A DNA stretch of 64,000 bases from Mycolicibacterium lacusdiani (GTDB lineage: Bacteria > Actinomycetota > Actinomycetes > Mycobacteriales > Mycobacteriaceae). Every line of letters starts with the position of its first letter. Within the stretch, counting starts at the first letter, position 1. The stretch lies in the NCBI RefSeq assembly GCF_021916785.1, contig NZ_JAKCFC010000004.1:226973-290972 (forward strand). Reading direction: 5' to 3'. Shown here piece by piece: positions 26,987 through 35,365 of the stretch. The translations under genes were made by a program, and so were the position numbers. The notes under the pieces were generated by a model. It was not told the origin of the DNA. It did no database searches and worked only from the letters and a program-made list of their open reading frames with translations.

Positions 26987-28357
26987 GTGGTGGATTCACA
27001 GCCAATCGCGCTGAGCGACATCGACACAACTCGTGCGATTCGCACCGATGACGAACTCGGCCGCCTGGTCGCCGCGATTCACGGGTCGCGGCCCGAAGTC
27101 CAGGAGACCAACTGGCTGGAGTGGAAGAGCAGCCTCGACCTCAACACCGCCGCGGGCAAGTTTGCCGTCGCCAAAGCGGCCCTTGGATTCGCCAACCGCT
27201 CAGTCGAAGATGCTCGACTCAACTGCGGCGGCGTGGCCTACATGGTGGTCGGGGTGGAACCTGGCGCGGCGGCCGGAATCCCCGCTATCGACCACGCCGA
27301 CCTCACGCCGGGGATCAAGACGTACGCCGTGACACCCCGGTTCACGCCGCGCACGATTCGGTTCGAAGGCGTCGAGGTGCTCGTGGTCGTCGTCGAACCG
27401 CCGGAGGTCGGCGACCCGCAACACACGCTGCAGAAGCAGTACGACAAGTACCACGCCGGCATTGTGTTCCACCGCGGAGCAGCCCGCACCGCTCCCGCGG
27501 GGCCCAAGGAAATGGAGATGCTCAGTCGCCGCCTGGTGCAGGGCACGCAGCGGCCGGAACTAGACCTGACTCTCGGGTACGTGGCGGAGCCGATCATCCG
27601 ATTCAGCGTCGAGCAGGAGCAGCTCGACGACTGGATGCGGCGACGCGAGAAGTACGTCCGCGCGAACGCCGGTAAGCTGCCGGAGCCCCCGCCGTCGACT
27701 CCGAGGCACCACAGCTCGATGGACATCACTCGGTTCGCGGGGCTGGACTCGATGAACTTGTTCGGCCGGTACGCCAGCCCGAAGGACGCTGAGGAGTTCG
27801 ACCAGAGGGTCGCCGACTACCTCGCCACGGTGCGTAGCCGCCTGCTCGACCACGTGCTCCGGCAGATCGTCGACGACGATGACGCGAACACCGTGCACTT
27901 CGAGGTCGTCAACGACACCGACGACCCGGTTTCCGGCGTGCAGCTAATGGTCCGCATCCGCAAGGGCGGCGTTCTCGTCCGTACCTACCCCCCGAGTGTC
28001 CGGGACCTTCCCGAGCTGCCGAAGTGGCCTGACCCGCTGGATGGGATGCTCGCGAACACTCATGCCGGTCTGGCGAGGGCTCAGGTCCCCGGCTTCTTCC
28101 CCCACGCCGGGTCTGTTGTCGACAAGGGCGACATCTTCGAGATCACCTGGGACGTCGGCGACCTCCGGCCGTGTGAGAGGTCCGGCAACTTCACTCTCAC
28201 TGTCGTCGCCGGCATGAAGGCGCCGGAAGAGATCAGCGTGGAGATGATCGCCAGCGCCATGGACCGACGTGGAATCCGTAGAAATTCGGAGCAATTGACC
28301 GTCACTCCCGAGGCGTGGACCCTCGACGACTTCTTCGAAGCCGAACCAAAGGACTGA
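26987..28357 (+). CDS. Schlafen/AlbA_2-like domain protein
   Basis: A 456-residue protein. Residues about 30-170 match the AlbA_2 (Schlafen-type) domain: ETNWLEWKSSLDLNTAAGKFAVAKAALGFAN, then GGVAYMVVGVEPG and VLVVVVEPPEVGDPQHTL, ending with IVFHRGAARTAPAGPKEM. The Glu of LEWK and the Gly-rich turn are conserved features. The remaining 280 residues have no recognised domain. Such proteins are common in defence islands as nucleic-acid-binding or RNase-type effectors; activity here is not shown. GTG 26987 or 26990 may be the start. Confidence 0.7.
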   Translation: MVDSQPIALSDIDTTRAIRTDDELGRLVAAIHGSRPEVQETNWLEWKSSLDLNTAAGKFAVAKAALGFANRSVEDARLNCGGVAYMVVGVEPGAAAGIPAIDHADLTPGIKTYAVTPRFTPRTIRFEGVEVLVVVVEPPEVGDPQHTLQKQYDKYHAGIVFHRGAARTAPAGPKEMEMLSRRLVQGTQRPELDLTLGYVAEPIIRFSVEQEQLDDWMRRREKYVRANAGKLPEPPPSTPRHHSSMDITRFAGLDSMNLFGRYASPKDAEEFDQRVADYLATVRSRLLDHVLRQIVDDDDANTVHFEVVNDTDDPVSGVQLMVRIRKGGVLVRTYPPSVRDLPELPKWPDPLDGMLANTHAGLARAQVPGFFPHAGSVVDKGDIFEITWDVGDLRPCERSGNFTLTVVAGMKAPEEISVEMIASAMDRRGIRRNSEQLTVTPEAWTLDDFFEAEPKD

Positions 28358-28422
28358 CCGGCCTCGTCGACCGGTCCGTCACGCGCTCTGGGCCCCCCGT
28401 GACACGACTAACGTTGCGCGGC

Positions 28423-28851
28423 ATGAACTTCGTTGTTGCGCGCAGGTTGGAGAAATGGCCGAGCGCAGAGACCCGCGCCGAAGCCGCCCGCATGTTCAAT
28501 AGCGGCGCATCTCTGGCCGAGGTTCTACGCCGTTACCACGATGCTGTGCCCAACCAGTGGAAAGGCAAGCCTGTCGAACCGGCCCGCCGGGTGATCTACG
28601 CCCACTACGCGCTACTGCAAGAGATTCAGGGCGACCCGGATGTCGATCCCGCTGACGCTGCGAATGTCGAGAGGATTATTCGCGAGGACGGTCTGCCGCG
28701 TGCGTGCGTGCGTACCGGCAGCGCATTGACGCGATACCGGAATGAGTGGCCGCGGTTGAGCTGGTACCGCGGCCAAGCCCCGGAATGCTGGACCACCGAG
28801 TACGAGGTGTTGCTGAGTGCAGAACCGGGACCGGCCACCACACCGTCATAA
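28423..28851 (+). CDS. Hypothetical protein
   Basis: A 142-residue protein starting at ATG 28423 (MNFVVARRLEKWPSAETRAEAARMFNSGASLAEVLRRYHD). The frame is open upstream but overlaps the previous gene. TAACGT about 8 nt before the ATG could be the -10 box of a nearly leaderless transcript. The AEAARMFNSGASLAEVLRRYH segment is helical and HTH-like. No family recognised. Confidence 0.5.
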   Translation: MNFVVARRLEKWPSAETRAEAARMFNSGASLAEVLRRYHDAVPNQWKGKPVEPARRVIYAHYALLQEIQGDPDVDPADAANVERIIREDGLPRACVRTGSALTRYRNEWPRLSWYRGQAPECWTTEYEVLLSAEPGPATTPS

Positions 28852-28941
28852 GCACGGTGCGCTCCCGCGACGTGGCCGCTCTTGGCCTCGACCTGTCATT
28901 GACGCAGTCGCGACTGTCACCACAATCGGAAACGTGGTGAC

Positions 28942-29363
28942 TCAACCCAGGTCGAGGTGCTGACGGACAACGGCGATGTCCTGCATATGGAGACGCGCGA
29001 TTCGCTTCGACTTCACGGCGAACGCGAGCTTTTCGATGACCACGAGCCGCAACCCGTGTTCGGGGATTAGAGTGCGCTTGCGCGCGTCGTAGAGGTGGCG
29101 CTGTTGTCCGCGGCCGACCCCCGAGACGGTCTGGCGGCGGTCGAACAACGAAGAAGGTTGCGAGTGCTGTTCCTCCTGGAACTCGACGACCAGTCCCACG
29201 TCCGGCCAGTACCCGTCGACGGGAAGCCGCGTGCCCCTGTGCAGTTTGGGAGACGGGTCTCCTCGGAGCCAGTCGAAGGTGCCTGGCGGCGCCCCACGGT
29301 CCCGAGGATCTCGTCGCATATGTCGAGGACGTAATGCTCGTCGGATTCGGCACGGCTGCCCAT
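28942..29363 (-). pseudogene. Frameshifted endonuclease-like protein
   Basis: Two frames together make one actinobacterial-type protein. ATG 29363 gives MGSRAESDEHYVLDICDEILGTVG; then, in another frame, APPGTFDWLRGDPSP, RLPVDGYWPDVGLVVEFQEEQ, FDRRQTVSGVGRGQQRHLYDARKR and LIPEHGLRLVVIE. The Asp...Glu-x-Gln/Glu pattern resembles small PD-(D/E)xK-like nucleases. The shift lies near 29270-29295 in GTGGGGCGCCGCC. Either a true frameshift or a sequencing error. Confidence 0.6.
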
Positions 29364-29535
29364 CCATCGATTCTCACAGGGCGCGCCAGGTGTTGATCTC
29401 GCGCGTGCCGAGCGGCGAGATGACCAGGGTGTTGACTTTCGGCCTGGCCTGCTACGAAAGTGCGTAGCCCGCTGAAAGGATGTCACGGGGCTCCGAAATG
29501 AAGGAGTTCAACCGACCGAAAGAAGCACGCACCCG

Positions 29536-31050
29536 GTGACAATAACCCAGCAAGACCTTGAGACGCGGCTGTGGGACGCGGCCAACGCGCTGCGCGGACC
29601 GGTCGACCCCGCCGACTTCAAGACCTACGTCTTTCCGATGCTGTTCTGGAAGTGGATATCCGACACCTGGGCGTACGAGCGCAAGGAAGCCCTCGACGAG
29701 TACGGCGACGACCTCGACGACGAGATCGAGGCCGACTTCCACAGGTTCGAGATGCCCGCGGGCACGCTATGGTCCGAGGTCACGACCAAGGTCAAGAACC
29801 TGGGAGCCGAAATCGCACGGACGTTCCAGCAGATCGAGAAGGCCAACCCGCGCTCGCTGGCCGGCGTATTCGGCGATGCGTCGTGGGGCAACCAGGAGCG
29901 CATTCCCGAGTCGGCATTGCTCGGCCTTATCAAGGCGTTCAACCAGATCAGACTCGACCCGTCCACGGTCTCCCACGACCTGCTCGGTGCCGGGTACGAA
30001 TACCTGCTGAAAAACTTCGCCGACGAGTCCGGCAAGAAGGCCGGTGAGTTCTTCACACCGCGCGAGGTCGTGCACCTGCTCGTCGGCATCCTGGAACCGC
30101 AGCCAGGCGAGGCCGTCTACGACCCGGCGTGCGGATCGGGCGGCATGCTGGTGGCCACCATAAACCAGCTGCGCGCCTCCGGCATGGACCACCGCACGCT
30201 GCGCCTGTACGGCCAGGAGATCAACCTGACCACCTCCTCGATCGCGCGGATGAACCTTTTCCTACACGAGATCGAGGACTTCGACATCAAGCGCGGTGAC
30301 ACGCTCCGCGCACCCGCGTTCAAGGACACCGCCGGCGCGGTCCGCCAGTTCGACGCGGTGATCGCCAACCCGCCTTTCTCACTGGCCAACTGGGGTGCTG
30401 ACCGGTGGGCGGCGGACCCTCGGGCGATCTGCGGGGTGCCGCCGGCGAAGAACGGCGACTATGCGTTCGTGCAGCACATGGTCTCCTCGATGAAGCCCGG
30501 TACCGGCCGGGTCGGCGTCGTAATGCCCCACGGCGCCCTGTTCCGCGGTGGTGCAGAGGGCCGCATCAGGCAGTGCTTGATCGAAAAGGACCTCCTCGAG
30601 GCCGTCGTCGGGCTCCCGCCGAACCTCTTCTACTCGACCCAGATTCCCGCCTGCCTGCTGATCTTCCGCGATCAGAAACCAGTTGACCGACAGAACCACG
30701 TACTTTTCATCGACGGGTCGGCTCGGTTCCACAATGGCAAGAACCAGAACCGCATGTCCGAGGACGACGTCGAGACGCTCACTAGGGTCTACCGCACCGG
30801 CGAGGACCCCGACGGTGAAGGTGGCGCGAACATGCGCCTGGTGCCGTTCGACGAGATCCAGGACCACGGCTTCGACCTGAATATCGGGCGCTACATCAAG
30901 GTCGCAGCAGAGGAGGCCGCCGACTTGGGCACCTTGCTTGTTGCGTACGCGGACGCGCGCCAGCACCGCATCGGGACTGAAGCTGTCATGTTCGAAGGTC
31001 TCGCAGCTGCGGGGATCGACCTGAGCATGTTCGGGTTGGCAGATGAATGA
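29536..31050 (+). CDS. hsdM: Type I restriction-modification methyltransferase subunit
   Basis: A 504-residue N6-adenine methyltransferase. Residues 1-140 are the HsdM N-domain (LWDAANALRGPVDPADFKTYVFPMLFWKWISD). AdoMet motif I is DPACGSGG (196-203); the catalytic motif is NPPF (278-281). With two HsdM and one HsdS it methylates the recognition site; with HsdR the complex restricts foreign DNA. The GTG start follows a weak ribosome site. Its stop overlaps hsdS by 8 bp. Confidence 0.96.
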   Translation: MTITQQDLETRLWDAANALRGPVDPADFKTYVFPMLFWKWISDTWAYERKEALDEYGDDLDDEIEADFHRFEMPAGTLWSEVTTKVKNLGAEIARTFQQIEKANPRSLAGVFGDASWGNQERIPESALLGLIKAFNQIRLDPSTVSHDLLGAGYEYLLKNFADESGKKAGEFFTPREVVHLLVGILEPQPGEAVYDPACGSGGMLVATINQLRASGMDHRTLRLYGQEINLTTSSIARMNLFLHEIEDFDIKRGDTLRAPAFKDTAGAVRQFDAVIANPPFSLANWGADRWAADPRAICGVPPAKNGDYAFVQHMVSSMKPGTGRVGVVMPHGALFRGGAEGRIRQCLIEKDLLEAVVGLPPNLFYSTQIPACLLIFRDQKPVDRQNHVLFIDGSARFHNGKNQNRMSEDDVETLTRVYRTGEDPDGEGGANMRLVPFDEIQDHGFDLNIGRYIKVAAEEAADLGTLLVAYADARQHRIGTEAVMFEGLAAAGIDLSMFGLADE

Positions 31051-32260
31051 GTGGGAGGTGAAGCGGCTAGATGAAGTGGCTGATCGAATTGCCGTCAAGA
31101 ACTCTGCTGGCCATCAGCGGGTTCTGACCGTCGCCGCAGGCCATGGCCTTGTCGACCAGGAGACATACTTCAATAAGCGCGTTGCAAGCGCAGATCTGAG
31201 CGGTTACTGGATCGTTGAGCCAGGCGACTTTGTCTACAACAAGAGCACCTCGAAGGACGCTCCTTGGGGCGTCATTGCTCGATGGGATGGCGACGAGCCC
31301 GCCGTCGTCACAACGCTCTACATCGTTTTCCGAGCCCACCCCAACATCGAATCGGACTACCTCCTCCATGCCTGCAACGGCACGTACTTCTTCAACTCAA
31401 TCCGCGGGACGCTGCGAGAGGGAGCACGCTCTCATGGCCTACTGAACGTTCGCCTTGCCGAGTTCTTCGGTGCGCAGTTGGTGGTCCCGCCTGTTGACGA
31501 GCAGCGTCGCATAGTCGACGTCATGGCATTGGTGGATGCGCAGAGCGAGGCGCTTGTAGCGGAGGCCGACAGTCTTATTCGGTTGTCCCGCGCGCGACGA
31601 TCGCAACTAGTGAACGATGAATCGGTTCCCGAGGTTCGCGCCCATCAGGCTTTCGAGTTCTCGACAGGGGTGCGACGGACCCCAGATCGAGCCAACGGGC
31701 CAAACATGACTCGCTACCTGCGCTCGGCCAATGTCGGATACGGATCGCTCGATCTATCGGATGTCCTTGAGATGAATTACGAGCCGCACGAACGCGAGAA
31801 GTTCAGTCTGCGAAATGGGGACGTCTTGGTATCCGAAGGAAGCGCGAGCGCAAAGGCAGTGGGAATGCCAGCCGTGTGGCGCAACGAGATTCCGGGCCCG
31901 GTCTGCTTCCAGATGACCCTACTTCGCCTCCGTGCGATCGCTGAGGTCTGTACTCCAGACTTTGCCTTTCAGTGGTGTTTGTGGGCCTATGAAGCGGGCA
32001 GATTCCTTGATGTTGCTGGCGGCACAAACATTAAGCACATCAGTGCGAAGCGGTCGCGCCAGATGCCAGTGCGATTGCCATCCTTGACGCGGCAGCGGGA
32101 AATCACGTTGGAGTTGGATTCCCTGGGTGTCCAATTGACGTCAACGCGCTCTGAGCTCGCACAACTCTGCTCCTTCCGCTCTTCCTTCCTTTCTTCCTTA
32201 CTGAGCCAGGAAATCGAGATTCCCGAGGCTTACGACCTTTTGCTTGCGGGGGTGGCGTGA
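31043..32260 (+). CDS. hsdS: Type I restriction-modification specificity subunit
   Basis: A 405-residue HsdS with two target-recognition halves. The first ends near LRGTLREGARSHGLLNVRLAEFFGAQLVVPPVDEQRRIVDVMALVD, a conserved helical spacer; the second runs from about 205 to SAKRSRQMPVRLPSLTRQREITLELDSL. The recognition sequence cannot be predicted. The gene is visibly richer in A+T than hsdM and hsdR, as is common for specificity genes exchanged by recombination. Confidence 0.92.
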   Translation: MNEWEVKRLDEVADRIAVKNSAGHQRVLTVAAGHGLVDQETYFNKRVASADLSGYWIVEPGDFVYNKSTSKDAPWGVIARWDGDEPAVVTTLYIVFRAHPNIESDYLLHACNGTYFFNSIRGTLREGARSHGLLNVRLAEFFGAQLVVPPVDEQRRIVDVMALVDAQSEALVAEADSLIRLSRARRSQLVNDESVPEVRAHQAFEFSTGVRRTPDRANGPNMTRYLRSANVGYGSLDLSDVLEMNYEPHEREKFSLRNGDVLVSEGSASAKAVGMPAVWRNEIPGPVCFQMTLLRLRAIAEVCTPDFAFQWCLWAYEAGRFLDVAGGTNIKHISAKRSRQMPVRLPSLTRQREITLELDSLGVQLTSTRSELAQLCSFRSSFLSSLLSQEIEIPEAYDLLLAGVA

Positions 32261-32261
32261 C

Positions 32262-35200
32262 ATGGGATGGACAGAGTCCTCCACGATCCAGCGGTCTCTG
32301 CTGGAGTGGGCGGAGGGAGCCGGCTGGGAGCCCACCCCAGGCGACGAATTGCCGCGCGAAGAGCACGACGTCGTTGTTGAGGACTGGGCCCGGGAGGCGA
32401 TGCTCGCACTAAATCCGGAGCTCGTCGACGACCCGGAGTCGGCCGATCTCGTCTTGCATGAGGTCAACCAGGCGATCCTCGATGCGCACAACGGCCTCGT
32501 CGCTGCCAACGAACGTCTCACCGTGATGCTTCGCGGCGACCACGCGTTTCCCACCATGACTGGCAAGCACGTGCCGCGTAGGTTCATCGATTTCGAGAAT
32601 CTGGAGAACAACCGGTTCGTCGTCGCCGACGAGGTCCGCATCACCGGGGCGGTGAAGACTAGGCGGTTCGACGTCGTTTACTACGTCAACGGGTTCCCGC
32701 TCGTCGTTGCGGAGACAAAGACGCCTGTCAAGCAGGCTGTCTCATGGGTGAACGCGGCGAAAGATATTCACGACGTGTACGAGGAGGAGTACCCGAACTT
32801 CTTCGCCACCAACGTCTTCAACGTCGCCACTGAGGGTCTCGAATTCAGGATGGCTCCCATCCGCGCGGTCCCGGACCCTGACTCCGAGATCTGGGCCCCG
32901 TGGGGCTCGACCGAGGACGACCCGAAGGTTGTCACCGGCCCTGCCCGTGTCGAGCGCGCCGCGCGGTTGCTGCTTCGGCCGGAGACGATCCTGCCGATTC
33001 TCAAAGACCTAGTGATGTTCCGGCACGCGCGGGATGCATCGGAGGTCGACATCAAGTTCCTGCCGCGCTATCCGCAGTTCGAGGCGGCGCTGGCGATCCA
33101 CGACAAGGTGCTTGCGGACCGGCCCGGCGGGCTGATCTGGCACCACCAGGGCTCGGGCAAGACCGAGCTGATGGCCTTCGCCGCAGCGCGCCTGCTGAGG
33201 GATGACGCGGTCGCTGACAAGTTCGGCAGCGCGCCCACGGTGATCGTCATCGCCGACCGCAAGGACCTCGTGCGCCAAACCGCGGAGATGTTCGAGACTG
33301 CCGGTATGCCGCGCGTGAGCGTGCCCAAGAATCGGCGCGAGCTGTTCGCTCTGCTTCGAAGCAATGAGCCAGGAGTCGTCATCACAACGGTGCACAAGTT
33401 CGCCGAAGCAGGGCAGCTGAACGACCGCTCGAACATCATCGTCCTCGTCGACGAGGCGCACCGGTCCCAGGAGGGGAAGTTCGGCGACGCGTGGCGCGCT
33501 GCCGTGCCGAACGCAAAGTTCTTCGGCGCGACCGGAACCGCGATCCAGGACAAAGAGCGCTCGACCTTCAAGTTGTTCGGCGATCCGTCCGATCCGGACT
33601 TCGTCATGTCGCGCTACACCCCGGAGCAGTCGATTGCTGACGGGTTCACCAAGCCCGTCGTCGTCGAGGGCAGGTCCGTCGGCTTCAGCCTCGACAAGGA
33701 AGCGTTGGACGAGGCGTTCGACGAACTGGCGGTGGAGGAGGACCTCGACGAGGACGAGAAGGTGTACCTCTCGGGGAAGGCCTCGCACATCGAGACGATC
33801 CTGTCCAATCCGGACCGCGTCGCCGCGGTGTGCGCCGACATCGTCGACCACTTCCTGACATTCGTCGCTCCGTTGGGGCAGAAGGCTCAGGTCGTGGCCT
33901 ACAACCAGAGGCTGGTCATCGCGTACGCACAGGCCATTGAGGTTGAGCTCGCACGTCGCGGAGCGGTGATGCTCGACGGCCAGCTGCGCGAGGTCGGCGT
34001 GGTGATGCACGTCGCCGACAGCAAGGACACGCCGAAGGAGTTCAAGAAGTACCTGCTCACCCCTGAGCAGGAAGAAGCGCTCAAGCGCCGGTTCAAGAAG
34101 GTCGACGACCCGATGTCGTTCATCGTGGTCACCGCGAAGTGGATGACAGGTTTCAACGCGCCCATCGAGGGCGTGCTGTACCTCGACAAGCCCGCCAAGG
34201 AGGCGAACCTCTTCCAGACAATCACCCGGCCGAACCGGCCGTGGAAGAACCCAGTCACGGGTCAGCGCAAGGACTATGGGCGCGTGGTCGACTACATCGG
34301 CCTCGCCAAGGCCATCGGCAACGCGATCGCAGGCCCGAAGGCGAGCGAGGACGAGGACGACGACCTGAACGTCGTCGACGCGTCCAAGTTGGCGGGCAAG
34401 TTCGTCACCGACCTGACGAAGCTCCTCCACCTCTTCGCCGGTATTGACACCGCCGACGCCTCCTTCGAGTCCCTCGCCGAAGCGCACGAGCGGATCCCCG
34501 ACGGGAGCTCGCAGCGCACGGAGTTCGTCGAGGGCTACGTGGCACTGCAGACCGTGTGGGAGTTCCTCGACCCCCACCCGATGCTGCTGCCCTTCAAGCA
34601 GCAGTATCACTGGCTGGCGAAGGTGTACGAGTCCATCCGCCCGAAGGACGTCTCCAAGTCTTTCCTGTGGGCCCGCCTCGGCGCAAAGACCACGGAACTC
34701 ATCCACGGCCACATGAACGAGGTCGCCGTGAAGTCGATGGCATCGCGGACGGTCACCCTCGACGCCGCAGGGCTGGCGCTCATGAAGAGCATCGCGGCCC
34801 AGTTGAAGCTCTCGGACGATTCGCCGGGCAAGGGGGAGGGCGACGTCTACCAGGACGTGCTGGACTCGATCGAAACGCGGCTCAAGCGCCGGCTCGCGGA
34901 GGGCGATAGCCCTGTTTACAAGTCTCTTGCCGAACGGATCGAGAAGCTCCGGGCCAAGGCGATCGAGAATGTCGAGGACTCGCTCGCGTTCCTCGAGGAG
35001 GCGCTGAAAGTCGCCCAGGACGTCGTCGCGGCAGACCGCGCAGCTGAGGAGGGCGACGAGGAGGCATTGGAGCGCCTCACCGATCCGAAGAGGGGCGTTC
35101 TTACGCAGATCGTGGAGGAGAACACGCCGGAAGGGTTGCACAAGATCGTCCCGGAGATCGTTGGCCGCATCGACGCGATCGTCGGCGAAGTCGCCTACAC

Positions 35201-35333
35201 GGGCTGGAATTCGAGCGACTCCGGCGACAAGTCCGTCCGTCGGGAGTTGCGCGCGGTGCTCAGGAACTACTCGCTGCCGATCAAGGGCGAATTGTTCGAC
35301 CGGATCTATCAATATGTGCGCGAGAATTACTAG
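32262..35333 (+). CDS. hsdR: Type I restriction enzyme endonuclease/translocase subunit
   Basis: A 1023-residue HsdR. The N-terminal nuclease domain has Asp137 (FDVVYYVNG) and Glu151-Thr-Lys153 (VAETKTP), the PD-ExK set. The SF2 translocase has Walker A HHQGSGKTEL (Lys300) and DEAH (397-400) in VLVDEAHRSQEG, followed by GATGTAIQ and AKWMTGFNAP. A long helical C-terminal region binds the methylase core. ATG 32262 lies just after the hsdS stop. All motifs are intact, so the system is probably active. Confidence 0.95.
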   Translation: MGWTESSTIQRSLLEWAEGAGWEPTPGDELPREEHDVVVEDWAREAMLALNPELVDDPESADLVLHEVNQAILDAHNGLVAANERLTVMLRGDHAFPTMTGKHVPRRFIDFENLENNRFVVADEVRITGAVKTRRFDVVYYVNGFPLVVAETKTPVKQAVSWVNAAKDIHDVYEEEYPNFFATNVFNVATEGLEFRMAPIRAVPDPDSEIWAPWGSTEDDPKVVTGPARVERAARLLLRPETILPILKDLVMFRHARDASEVDIKFLPRYPQFEAALAIHDKVLADRPGGLIWHHQGSGKTELMAFAAARLLRDDAVADKFGSAPTVIVIADRKDLVRQTAEMFETAGMPRVSVPKNRRELFALLRSNEPGVVITTVHKFAEAGQLNDRSNIIVLVDEAHRSQEGKFGDAWRAAVPNAKFFGATGTAIQDKERSTFKLFGDPSDPDFVMSRYTPEQSIADGFTKPVVVEGRSVGFSLDKEALDEAFDELAVEEDLDEDEKVYLSGKASHIETILSNPDRVAAVCADIVDHFLTFVAPLGQKAQVVAYNQRLVIAYAQAIEVELARRGAVMLDGQLREVGVVMHVADSKDTPKEFKKYLLTPEQEEALKRRFKKVDDPMSFIVVTAKWMTGFNAPIEGVLYLDKPAKEANLFQTITRPNRPWKNPVTGQRKDYGRVVDYIGLAKAIGNAIAGPKASEDEDDDLNVVDASKLAGKFVTDLTKLLHLFAGIDTADASFESLAEAHERIPDGSSQRTEFVEGYVALQTVWEFLDPHPMLLPFKQQYHWLAKVYESIRPKDVSKSFLWARLGAKTTELIHGHMNEVAVKSMASRTVTLDAAGLALMKSIAAQLKLSDDSPGKGEGDVYQDVLDSIETRLKRRLAEGDSPVYKSLAERIEKLRAKAIENVEDSLAFLEEALKVAQDVVAADRAAEEGDEEALERLTDPKRGVLTQIVEENTPEGLHKIVPEIVGRIDAIVGEVAYTGWNSSDSGDKSVRRELRAVLRNYSLPIKGELFDRIYQYVRENY

Positions 35334-35365
35334 CGCTCGTCGGCGGAGTGCACAGGTCGGAATGT

